Shown piece by piece: positions 7,452-13,968 of a stretch of DNA of 19,688 nt; the first letter of the stretch is position 1, and the number at the start of each line of letters is the position of its first letter. The notes under the pieces were generated by a model that saw only the letters and a list, made by a program, of their open reading frames with translations, searched no databases and was not told the DNA's origin. Source of the stretch: CBFGTJ01 sp965651815 (lineage in GTDB: Bacteria > Actinomycetota > Acidimicrobiia > Acidimicrobiales > Microtrichaceae); the NCBI GenBank assembly GCA_965651815.1, contig CBFGTJ010000041.1, forward strand, positions 1 through 19,688, in the 5' to 3' direction. The translations under genes were made by a program, and so were the position numbers.

Positions 7452-8369
7452 TCAGCCCGCGTCGCGCGCCCACTCGGGGCGCTCGATCCCGAGCGCGTCG
7501 TAGTCGCTCGGCCAGTTCGGCTGCATGAGGTGCCACTGCTCCGGGGCCCTGCGGATCAGCTCCTCCAGCGCGTGGGCGAGGTCCTGGGTCACCCGCGTGA
7601 CGTCCTCGCGGAGCTTGCCGCGGCGTTCGGTGTCGAGCGGCGGGAGCACCACCCCGTGGCAGCGGTCGCCCTCGAAGTACACGGCGGTGGGCAGCAGCGG
7701 CGAGCCGCTGCGCAGGGCCATGAGCGCAGGCCCGCCGGGCAGTCGGGTGCGCTCGCCGAAGAACTCCACCTCGATGCCGTCACCGCTGATGTCGCGGTCG
7801 CTCAGCAGGCAGAGGATCTTGCCGGCGGCGAGCGCCGCGCTGACCTCCGCGGCCGCCCCCGGGCCGAGCGGGATGATCTCCAACCCGATGCTGCGCCGGT
7901 AGTCGAGGAACCACTCGAACAGCTCCGGTGGCTCGAGGCGCTCGGCGACCGCGGCGACCTGCCAGCCCTTCACCTGGGAGATCCAGGCGCCGGCCCACTC
8001 CCAGCCGCCGAGGTGGGGCAGCGCCAGGATCGGCGCGACGCCCCGGTCGAGGGCCTCGGTGACGTGCTCGATGCCCTCGTGGCTGAAGCCCCGGTCGATC
8101 TGCTCGGGGGTCAGGTCACGGAGCCGCAGCGAGTCCAGGAAGTAGCGGCCGTAGGTGCGGAACACCTCGCGGACCTCGGCCTCGAGGAGTGCGGGGTCCA
8201 TGTCCTCCCCGTGCACCCGGCGGCGGTTGCGCTCGACGATGGTCCGCTGGCTCGGTGAGATCGACGAGGCGACCGTGCTGCCGAAGCGGACCAGCGGCGA
8301 CGCCAGACCGTGGGGCACGACACGGGTGAGCAACGACAGGGCGCGCATGCCCCCGACGGAGAGCTCCAC
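7452..8369 (-). CDS. patA: Phosphatidylinositol mannoside acyltransferase
   Basis: This 305-aa protein is a lysophospholipid acyltransferase of the HtrB/LpxL-like family. In mycobacteria the equivalent, PatA, moves a palmitoyl group from acyl-CoA onto the mannose of PIM1/PIM2 at the inner membrane leaflet. The H-x4-E catalytic motif HLGGWE is at His119-Glu124. Further family blocks are LLSDRDISGDGIEVEFFGE, RLPGGPALMALRSGSPLLPT and the C-terminal PEQWHLMQPNWP. The start used is GTG at 8369, 18 nt after the pgsA stop; an ATG at 8348 would remove seven residues, and neither has a convincing ribosome binding site. The acceptor lipid is inferred from position between pgsA and pimA. Confidence 0.9.
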   Translation of the reverse strand: MELSVGGMRALSLLTRVVPHGLASPLVRFGSTVASSISPSQRTIVERNRRRVHGEDMDPALLEAEVREVFRTYGRYFLDSLRLRDLTPEQIDRGFSHEGIEHVTEALDRGVAPILALPHLGGWEWAGAWISQVKGWQVAAVAERLEPPELFEWFLDYRRSIGLEIIPLGPGAAAEVSAALAAGKILCLLSDRDISGDGIEVEFFGERTRLPGGPALMALRSGSPLLPTAVYFEGDRCHGVVLPPLDTERRGKLREDVTRVTQDLAHALEELIRRAPEQWHLMQPNWPSDYDALGIERPEWARDAG

Positions 8370-8387
8370 AGCGGTCGGCGGGGCGGG

Positions 8388-9092
8388 TCAGTAGCCGGGC
8401 CGGGCACCGCCCCGGCGACGTGCCGCCGCCCGGGCCTTCCAACGGTCGCTGAGCGTGCGCTCGGGGCGGCGGGGGCTGCGGCGGCGACGGGAGGTCAGCG
8501 CCGGCGTCTGGCGGGTCGCCTGGTTCCAGACCTTCACGAACCGCTGGGCGGCGGTGACCGAGTTGAGCACCACGATCACCGCGAGGACCCACAGGAGCAG
8601 CGGGTCGAACAGGAGGCCGAGGCAGATGAGCACGAAGCGCTCCGCGCGCTCCACCAATCCGCCCCTCGCGTCGAAGCCGAGCGCGTCGGCCTTGGCCCGG
8701 ATGTAGGACACGACCGAGGCGGTCACGTACCCGGCGACCGGCAGCATCGCGACCCAGGGCCGGCCGTCGGTGTCGACGAGGTACCAGGCGAAGCCGCCGA
8801 AGAGCAGGCCGTCGGTGAGCCGGTCGGAGACGGAATCGAAGAACGCGCCGCGCGAAGTGGCCTTGCCGGACGCCTTGGCGACCGCCCCGTCGAGCAGGTC
8901 GGGGATGCCGGTGAGGATGACCAGCACGAAGCCGAGGGTGAGCGCCCCGGCGCCGATGGCGACGGCGGCGGCCACGGCCATGACGATGCCGATGCCGGTC
9001 AGCACGTCCGCCGAGATGCCCGACCGGCGGATGCTGTTGCCGATCGGCCTGAGGCCGACCTCGATCTGGCTCCGCCAACGACCGTCGAACAT
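8388..9092 (-). CDS. pgsA: CDP-alcohol phosphatidyltransferase (phosphatidylinositol phosphate synthase)
   Basis: This 234-aa polytopic membrane enzyme joins CDP-diacylglycerol to inositol 1-phosphate, giving phosphatidylinositol phosphate for the neighbouring PIM genes. The metal-binding CDP-alcohol signature spans residues 65-90: Asp65, Asp68, Gly69, Ala72, Gly82, Asp86 and Asp90 are all in register. The usual Arg after Ala72 is Lys73. About five to six membrane helices are visible, followed by an Arg-rich, basic C-terminal tail of about 45 residues. I chose the ATG at 9092 because GAGGAG lies 4 nt upstream; an ATG at 9113 adds seven residues without a ribosome binding site. It begins the likely operon pgsA-patA-pimA. 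Phosphatidylglycerol-phosphate synthase is the main alternative; context favours the inositol enzyme. Confidence 0.88.
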   Translation of the reverse strand: MFDGRWRSQIEVGLRPIGNSIRRSGISADVLTGIGIVMAVAAAVAIGAGALTLGFVLVILTGIPDLLDGAVAKASGKATSRGAFFDSVSDRLTDGLLFGGFAWYLVDTDGRPWVAMLPVAGYVTASVVSYIRAKADALGFDARGGLVERAERFVLICLGLLFDPLLLWVLAVIVVLNSVTAAQRFVKVWNQATRQTPALTSRRRRSPRRPERTLSDRWKARAAARRRGGARPGY

Positions 9093-9096
9093 GTTG

Positions 9097-9102
9097 CTCC
9101 TC
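9097..9102 (-). promoter_or_regulatory. Ribosome binding site of pgsA
   Basis: The minus strand reads GAGGAG 4 nt before the ATG at 9092. It supports this start over the in-frame ATG at 9113, which has no such site. Confidence 0.6.
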
Positions 9103-9155
9103 GTGGAGGTCATCACGCTGACGGGCCACGCCAGGCCGGCCACCGCGCACCAAGT

Positions 9156-9171
9156 GCTAACTGCAGTTAGC
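9156..9171. promoter_or_regulatory. Perfect 16-bp palindrome, candidate operator
   Basis: GCTAACTGCAGTTAGC equals its own reverse complement over all 16 bases. It lies in the 160-bp divergent region between pgsA (start 9092) and the glycosidase gene (start 9253), and is clearly less GC-rich than its surroundings. The size and symmetry suit a dimeric repressor of the TetR or MarR kind. No regulator gene is adjacent, so the protein that binds it is unknown. Confidence 0.55.
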
Positions 9172-9220
9172 GACGGTACCGCATCGAGGCCCGGCTGTGA
9201 AGGATGCGCCGCGCGTTCGC

Positions 9221-9226
9221 TACCCT
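9221..9226 (+). promoter_or_regulatory. Possible -10 box for the glycosidase gene
   Basis: TACCCT fits TANNNT, lies 26 nt before the chosen ATG at 9253 and 49 nt after the palindrome. No good -35 hexamer was found, so the call is weak. Confidence 0.25.
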
Positions 9227-9252
9227 CCGGCCGGACCGCTGGGGGGATGCAG

Positions 9253-10758
9253 ATGGGTCGGAGGACGACACGTCGGGTGCTGGTGCGGCTCGTCGCGGGC
9301 CTCGTCGCGTGCGCCGCGGTGGCGGCCTGCTCACCACCGCCACTGGTGCCGCTCGCCCCGGTGGACGAGCCGGTGGTGGGCGTGGCGGATCCCGACGTGG
9401 TGCCGCCGATCCGCCTGCGCGGCGGCGACCTCGTCGACGCGCACGGCCGCGTCGTGCTGCTGCGCGGCGTCAACTCCGTGCGCAAGGAGGCGCCGTTCAT
9501 CTCGCCGCTGGCCCCCGGCTGGCTGGGACCGCTCGAGCGCGAGCACCTGCGCGCCAGCGGGTTCAACGTGGTCCGCCTCGGCGTCACGTTCGCCGCGCTG
9601 GTGCCCGAGCCCGGCCGGATCGACGAGGAGTACCTGGCCCGGGTCGTGGAGGTCGTGGACCAGCTCTCGGCGGACGGCTTCTGGATCCAGCTCGACTTCC
9701 ACCAGGACGTGTTCCACCAGATGCCCGCCTGGGCGACGCCGGCGGACGCCTGGGAGCTCTCCGACGAGCCGCCGGAGCTGCTCGCCTTCCTCGGGTGGGC
9801 GGCGGGCTACCTGAGCCCGCGGTCGCTGCGCCAGTGGGACTCGTTCCTCGCGGGCGAGCCCCACGTGGACGGCCGCTCCGTCGCGGAGGTGCTGGGCGAG
9901 GCCGCGGGCGCGCTCGCCGCGGCGGTCGCGGACCGTCCCCACGTCATCGGCATCGAGCTCCTGAACGAGCCCTTCTCCGGGTCGGGGGTCATGCGCTGCA
10001 TCTTCGACGGGTGCCCCGACCTCGAGCGGCTGCTCACCGAGCGCTACGAGGAGATGGCCGCACCGATCCGCGACGCCGCACCCGGCATGCCCATCTGGTT
10101 GGAGCCGTTCGCCCCGACCGCGTACGTCGCCCAGCCGACCATGCCGACGCCCCGGATCGCCCCCACCCCGGAGGGCCCGCAGCTGGGCCTCGCGTGGCAC
10201 CTGTACTGCCACGCGACCGACGGCGGGCGGGTCGAGCAGGTCGACCCGGCGACCGCCGGGTTCTGCCGGCTGCGCATGGACAACGGGTTCGCCGCGGGGC
10301 GCCGCCTCGCCGAGTCGCTCGGCGGCCCCCGCATCCTGAACGAGTTCGGGGCGTCCGCGAACCCGCTCGACGTCACGCTGGCCACCCGCCTCGCGGACGA
10401 GCAGTTCGTGTCGTGGATCCACTGGCACGGTGCCGAGGCCCGCAGCGCGACCGACTCCGTGCTGCCCGACGAGGTCGAGTCCCAGCTCGTGAGGCCGTAC
10501 CCGCAGGCGACCGCCGGCACCCCCGGCGAGCTGCGCTACGACCCGGCGAGCGGGGACTTCTCCTACACCTTCACCCCCGACCCGGCGATCGCCGCGCCGA
10601 CGTCGATCGTCGTGCCCGCCAGGGCGTACCCGACCGGCTACGAGGTCGACGTGCGCAACGGCGTGGTGACCTCGGGCGAGGCCGCGGGCCGCGTGACCGT
10701 CGAAGCGGACGGCTCGGGGCGACCCGTCACGGTGACCCTGGCGCGGGCGGGCGGCTGA
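9253..10758 (+). CDS. Lipoprotein glycoside hydrolase family 5, endoglycoceramidase-like
   Basis: The 501-aa protein has a lipoprotein signal: Arg-rich start, hydrophobic core, and VAAC lipobox with Cys26, so it should be exported and lipid-anchored. The mature part has the GH5 barrel: RGVNSV near the start, LDFHQDVFH with His150, the acid/base Glu239 in ELLNEPF, WHLYCHATDGG, and the nucleophile Glu364 in ILNEFGAS. A C-terminal beta domain opens with RPYPQATAGTPGE. This set resembles endoglycoceramidases, which cut the glycan from ceramide glycolipids; the true substrate is unknown. I chose the ATG at 9253 because the G-run at 9241-9246 then has 6-nt spacing; the ATG at 9247 touches that run. 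It is divergent from pgsA and sits inside a lipid gene block otherwise on the opposite strand. Confidence 0.85.
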   Translation: MGRRTTRRVLVRLVAGLVACAAVAACSPPPLVPLAPVDEPVVGVADPDVVPPIRLRGGDLVDAHGRVVLLRGVNSVRKEAPFISPLAPGWLGPLEREHLRASGFNVVRLGVTFAALVPEPGRIDEEYLARVVEVVDQLSADGFWIQLDFHQDVFHQMPAWATPADAWELSDEPPELLAFLGWAAGYLSPRSLRQWDSFLAGEPHVDGRSVAEVLGEAAGALAAAVADRPHVIGIELLNEPFSGSGVMRCIFDGCPDLERLLTERYEEMAAPIRDAAPGMPIWLEPFAPTAYVAQPTMPTPRIAPTPEGPQLGLAWHLYCHATDGGRVEQVDPATAGFCRLRMDNGFAAGRRLAESLGGPRILNEFGASANPLDVTLATRLADEQFVSWIHWHGAEARSATDSVLPDEVESQLVRPYPQATAGTPGELRYDPASGDFSYTFTPDPAIAAPTSIVVPARAYPTGYEVDVRNGVVTSGEAAGRVTVEADGSGRPVTVTLARAGG

Positions 10759-10789
10759 ACGTCACCGGCTGGTCGTCACCGGTTCGGCG

Positions 10790-11326
10790 TCAGCCGCGCC
10801 GGGACGGCTCCGGCTCGTGCCACTCCTCGGGGTTCTCCTCGGCGAACCACTCCACGACGTGGCCGTCGAGCCCGTCGACCAGCACGATCCCCCGCCGGCT
10901 GGGCGGGTTCTCGTGGGAGTACAGCAGGATGCGCCAGGTGGGCCGTGACAACCACCCTCGCCAGACCATCTGCGCGGCGGCGTGCCCGACCGGGAAGCCG
11001 ACCTGCGCGGACGCGGTCACGAGCGCGTCGGACTCGTCCACCCGCAGGGTGCGGCCGGTGACGAGCCCGTAGGCGGCGAACGCCACCAGGCCGATCCCCG
11101 CCCACAGGATCCCCGCGTTCACCAGCGGCGACTCGTCGCCACGGGTCGCCCACAGCACGATGCAGGCGATGCCGAACATCGCGTAGAGCGCGGCGGGGAT
11201 GCGGCGGCGGTCGTTGTTGGGGAAGGTGTGGGGGCCGACGAAGCCGGTGAGGTCGAGGTCCTCGGGGAGCTCGTCGACGTACTCCTCCTCGGGGGCCCGC
11301 TCTGCGGGCGGGCGGTCCTCGGTCAT
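10790..11326 (-). CDS. Small two-helix membrane protein of unknown function
   Basis: I do not recognise this 178-aa protein. An acidic N-terminus (about residues 1-40, including the PHTFPNNDRRR segment) precedes two membrane helices (about 43-61 and 71-90). A soluble C-terminal part of about 85 residues follows and contains two Trp-rich stretches, WRGWLSRPTWRILLY and VVEWFAEENPEEWHEPEP. The ATG overlaps the stop of the HIT gene (ATGA), so it is translated with it. It occupies the place between the HIT gene and pgsA, which in mycobacteria are adjacent. No motif points to a catalytic role. Confidence 0.8.
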   Translation of the reverse strand: MTEDRPPAERAPEEEYVDELPEDLDLTGFVGPHTFPNNDRRRIPAALYAMFGIACIVLWATRGDESPLVNAGILWAGIGLVAFAAYGLVTGRTLRVDESDALVTASAQVGFPVGHAAAQMVWRGWLSRPTWRILLYSHENPPSRRGIVLVDGLDGHVVEWFAEENPEEWHEPEPSRRG

Positions 11327-11865
11327 GGCGCGATCGTACCGCCGTCCGGCCAGACCTCCCGGAGCCGCTCCCAGACCTCGATCAGCGCGATCGGCATGAC
11401 CTGGGCGCCGCCCACCACCCCCATGAAGTTCGCGTCGCCGACCCACCGCGGGACGCAGTGCACGTGCAGGTGGTCGGCCTGCGAGCCGCCCGCGGCACGC
11501 CCGAGGTTGATGCCGACGTTCACCGCGTCGCACCGCAGCGCCGTCTTGAGGACCCGCACCGAGGTCCGCACGAGGTCCCACAGCTCGCAGAACTCCTCGG
11601 GGCTGAGGTCGTCGAGGTCCGGCACCCCGCGGTTGGGCAGCACCATCAGGTGCCCCGAGGTGTACGGGAACCGGTTGAGGATGACGAAGCAGTGCTCGCC
11701 CCGGTGCACGATGAACGTCTCGGAGTCCGGGGCACCGCTGTGGAGGATCCGCTCGAACAGGGTGCGCCCGTCGTCGGGCATGCCCGGCGGGACCTCCCGC
11801 CGGCTCTCGGCGGCCCCGGTGACGTACGCGGAGCGCCACGTGGCCCACAGCTGGTCGAGTGGCAT
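11323..11865 (-). CDS. HIT-family nucleotide phosphorylase/hydrolase (AP4A phosphorylase-like)
   Basis: This 180-aa cytoplasmic protein carries the histidine-triad motif HLHVH (His132, His134, His136) within DHLHVHCVPRWVGDANF. Upstream are the nucleotide-binding stretches LNRFPYTSGHLMVLP and NVGINLGRAAGGS. The whole pattern strongly resembles mycobacterial Rv2613c, a diadenosine tetraphosphate phosphorylase, so AP4A breakdown is the best guess. The ATG at 11865 has GGGGGAG 7 nt upstream. It lies 30 nt after thrS. The pairing makes sense because aminoacyl-tRNA synthetases produce AP4A as a by-product, but that link is inference. Confidence 0.9.
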   Translation of the reverse strand: MPLDQLWATWRSAYVTGAAESRREVPPGMPDDGRTLFERILHSGAPDSETFIVHRGEHCFVILNRFPYTSGHLMVLPNRGVPDLDDLSPEEFCELWDLVRTSVRVLKTALRCDAVNVGINLGRAAGGSQADHLHVHCVPRWVGDANFMGVVGGAQVMPIALIEVWERLREVWPDGGTIAP

Positions 11866-11895
11866 GTCAGCGCTCCCCCGCGCCGCGACGGCGGC

Positions 11896-13878
11896 TCACT
11901 TCCTCGCCTCGACCTCTGCCTGCAGCCGGTCGAGGAAGGAGTCGAGCGGGACGTCGCGCTCCACCTCGTTGCCGCGGGGGTTCACGCCGACCGTGCGGTT
12001 CGCCACGTCGTCGTCGCCGACGACGAGCACGTACGGCAGCTTCTCGCCCTTCGCCCGCCGGATCCGGTTGCCGAGGGTCTCGTCCGCGGCGGCGACCTCC
12101 ACCCGGAAGCCCCTGGCCCGCATCCGTCCGGCGACCTCCGCCGCGTACTCGGCGTGCGCGTCCGACACCGGCAGCACCGCCACCTGCACCGGCGCGAGCC
12201 AGGTCGGGAACGCGCCCGCGTAGTGCTCGAGCAGCACGGCGAAGAAGCGCTCCACCGAGCCGAACAGCGCACGGTGGATCATCACCGGGCGGTGCCGCGC
12301 GCCGTCGCTGCCCACGTACTCGAGGTCGAAGCGCTCGGGCAGCATCAGGTCGACCTGGATCGTCGACATCTGCCACGACCGACCGATCGCGTCACGCACC
12401 TGCACCGAGATCTTCGGTGCGTAGAACGCCCCGCCACCCGGGTCCATGACCAGCTCGAGGTCCTTGGCCTCGGCCGCGCGGCGCAGCGCCTCGGTCGCCT
12501 CCTCCCACTGCTCCTCGGTGCCGATGGCCTTCTCCTCGGGGCGCGTCGACAGCTCGAGGTGGAAGTCGTCGAGCCCGTAGTCGCGCAGCAGGTCGAGCAC
12601 GAAGTCGAGCAGCGAGGAGATCTCCTCCCCCATCCGCTCGCGGGTGGTGAAGATGTGCGCGTCGTCCTGGGCGAAGCCGCGGGCGCGGGTCAGGCCGTGC
12701 ACCACGCCGGACTTCTCGTAGCGGTAGACGGTCCCGAACTCGAACAGCCTCAGGGGCAGGTCCCGGTAGGAGCGCTGCCGGCTCTGGTAGATGAGGATGT
12801 GGAACGGGCAGTTCATCGGCTTGAGGTAGTACGACGTGCCCGCCTGGTCCCCCTCGCGGTCGAGCTCCATCGGGGGGTACATGCCCTCGGCGTACCACTC
12901 GAGGTGGCCGGAGGTCTCGAACAGCTGCGACTTCGAGATGTGCGGTGAGTACACGAACTCGTAGCCGGCCTCCTCGTGCCGCTGCCGCGAGTAGTCCTCC
13001 ATCACCCGCCGGACGATGCCGCCCTTGGGGTGGAACACCGCGAGGCCGGAGCCGACCTCGTCGGGGAACGAGAACAGGTCCAGCTCGACCCCGAGGCGCC
13101 GGTGGTCGCGCTTGGCCGCCTCCTCCAGGCGGTGCAGGTGCGCCTGGAGGTCCTTCTTGGTGGCCCACGCCGTGCCGTAGATGCGCTGGAGCATCGGGTT
13201 CTTCTCGCTGCCCCGGAAGTACGCGCCGGCGACCCGCATGAGCTTGAAGTGCCCGAGGCGGCCGGTGGAGGGCACGTGCGGGCCGCGGCACATGTCCACG
13301 AACCCGTCGGTGTTGCGGTAGAAGCTGATCTCGTCGCCGCCGACGACGTCGGCGGCGAGCTCCTCGTCGGCCGCGCCCCGGGCCGCGAGGTCCATGAACT
13401 CGAGCTTGTACGGGTGGTCCCGCATCAGCTCGCGGGCCTCGTCGATGGGCAGTTCGAACCGCTCGAACGGCTGGTCGGCGGCGATGATCTCGCGCATCTT
13501 CTCCTCGATGCGCTCCAGGTCCTCGTCGGTGAACGTGGCGCCGCCGGGCAGCTCGAAGTCGTAGTAGAAGCCGTCCTCGATGGCCGGACCACCCGCGAAC
13601 GTCGCACCGGGCCACAGCTCGAGCACCGCCTGGGCGAGCACGTGGGCGGTGGAGTGGCGGATCTGCTCGAGGCCCTGGGGGTCACGGTCCGTGATGATCC
13701 GCACCCTGGCCCCGTCCGGGACCGGGGCCGAGAGGTCCTGCAGCTCGCCGTCGACCTCGACCGCGAGCGCCGCCTTCGCGAGTCCCGGTCCGATCGACGC
13801 CGCGAGATCGGCACCGGTCGACCCCTCGGGGAGGGTGCGCTCGGATCCGTCGGGCAGCGTGATCGTCAGGTCGGCCAT
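11896..13878 (-). CDS. thrS: Threonine--tRNA ligase
   Basis: This cytoplasmic class II aminoacyl-tRNA synthetase charges tRNA-Thr. The 660-aa protein shows all the usual parts. The TGS domain spans about 1-63. The editing domain has HSTAH (His75, His79) and the CRGPH pair (Cys197, His201). The catalytic core has motif 2 around VYRYEKSGVVHGLTRARGF and the zinc Cys in MNCPFH. Motif 3 follows near IHRALFGSVERF, and the C-terminal anticodon-binding domain runs from about residue 550. All key residues are intact. The ATG at 13878 gives the normal N-terminus. There is no space for a T-box leader: the gene starts 90 nt from a divergent gene and has TAGCGT 7 nt upstream, suggesting a leaderless mRNA. 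Confidence 0.98.
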   Translation of the reverse strand: MADLTITLPDGSERTLPEGSTGADLAASIGPGLAKAALAVEVDGELQDLSAPVPDGARVRIITDRDPQGLEQIRHSTAHVLAQAVLELWPGATFAGGPAIEDGFYYDFELPGGATFTDEDLERIEEKMREIIAADQPFERFELPIDEARELMRDHPYKLEFMDLAARGAADEELAADVVGGDEISFYRNTDGFVDMCRGPHVPSTGRLGHFKLMRVAGAYFRGSEKNPMLQRIYGTAWATKKDLQAHLHRLEEAAKRDHRRLGVELDLFSFPDEVGSGLAVFHPKGGIVRRVMEDYSRQRHEEAGYEFVYSPHISKSQLFETSGHLEWYAEGMYPPMELDREGDQAGTSYYLKPMNCPFHILIYQSRQRSYRDLPLRLFEFGTVYRYEKSGVVHGLTRARGFAQDDAHIFTTRERMGEEISSLLDFVLDLLRDYGLDDFHLELSTRPEEKAIGTEEQWEEATEALRRAAEAKDLELVMDPGGGAFYAPKISVQVRDAIGRSWQMSTIQVDLMLPERFDLEYVGSDGARHRPVMIHRALFGSVERFFAVLLEHYAGAFPTWLAPVQVAVLPVSDAHAEYAAEVAGRMRARGFRVEVAAADETLGNRIRRAKGEKLPYVLVVGDDDVANRTVGVNPRGNEVERDVPLDSFLDRLQAEVEARK

Positions 13879-13885
13879 CCACCCA

Positions 13886-13891
13886 ACGCTA
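13886..13891 (-). promoter_or_regulatory. TAGCGT -10-like box of thrS (candidate leaderless promoter)
   Basis: The minus strand reads TAGCGT 7 nt before the thrS ATG, with no Shine-Dalgarno sequence between. This spacing is typical of leaderless actinobacterial transcripts. No clear -35 was found. Confidence 0.4.
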
Positions 13892-13931
13892 GCGGCGGGG
13901 AACGCTGCCCCCGGCACCACGCCCGGGCGCA

Positions 13932-13960
13932 CCGACGCTGTCAGGGGCAGCTCGTAGGCT
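13932..13960 (+). promoter_or_regulatory. Candidate promoter of the SNF2 helicase gene
   Basis: CCGACG (13932-13937), a 17-nt spacer, then TAGGCT (13955-13960). The ATG follows 8 nt later without a clear ribosome binding site, so the transcript may be leaderless or have a leader of one to two bases. It shares the 90-bp divergent region with the thrS promoter. Confidence 0.4.
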
Positions 13961-13968
13961 CCCCCGCC

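Noticed and set aside
10759..10789. GTCACCGG repeated twice (10761 and 10775) as a terminator between convergent genes
   Set aside because: It is a direct repeat; the best stem is only 5 bp with a 10-nt loop and no T-run, so it is not a credible terminator.
12976..13968. A possible 330-residue N-terminal extension of the SNF2 protein
   Set aside because: This stretch is antisense to thrS, whose full coding sequence is certain, and reads as a low-complexity shadow. The helicase start at 13969 lies in the divergent gap.
13879..13968. A T-box or other leader riboswitch for thrS
   Set aside because: Only 90 bases separate thrS from the divergent gene, too short for a T-box, and a -10-like box sits 7 nt before the start codon.
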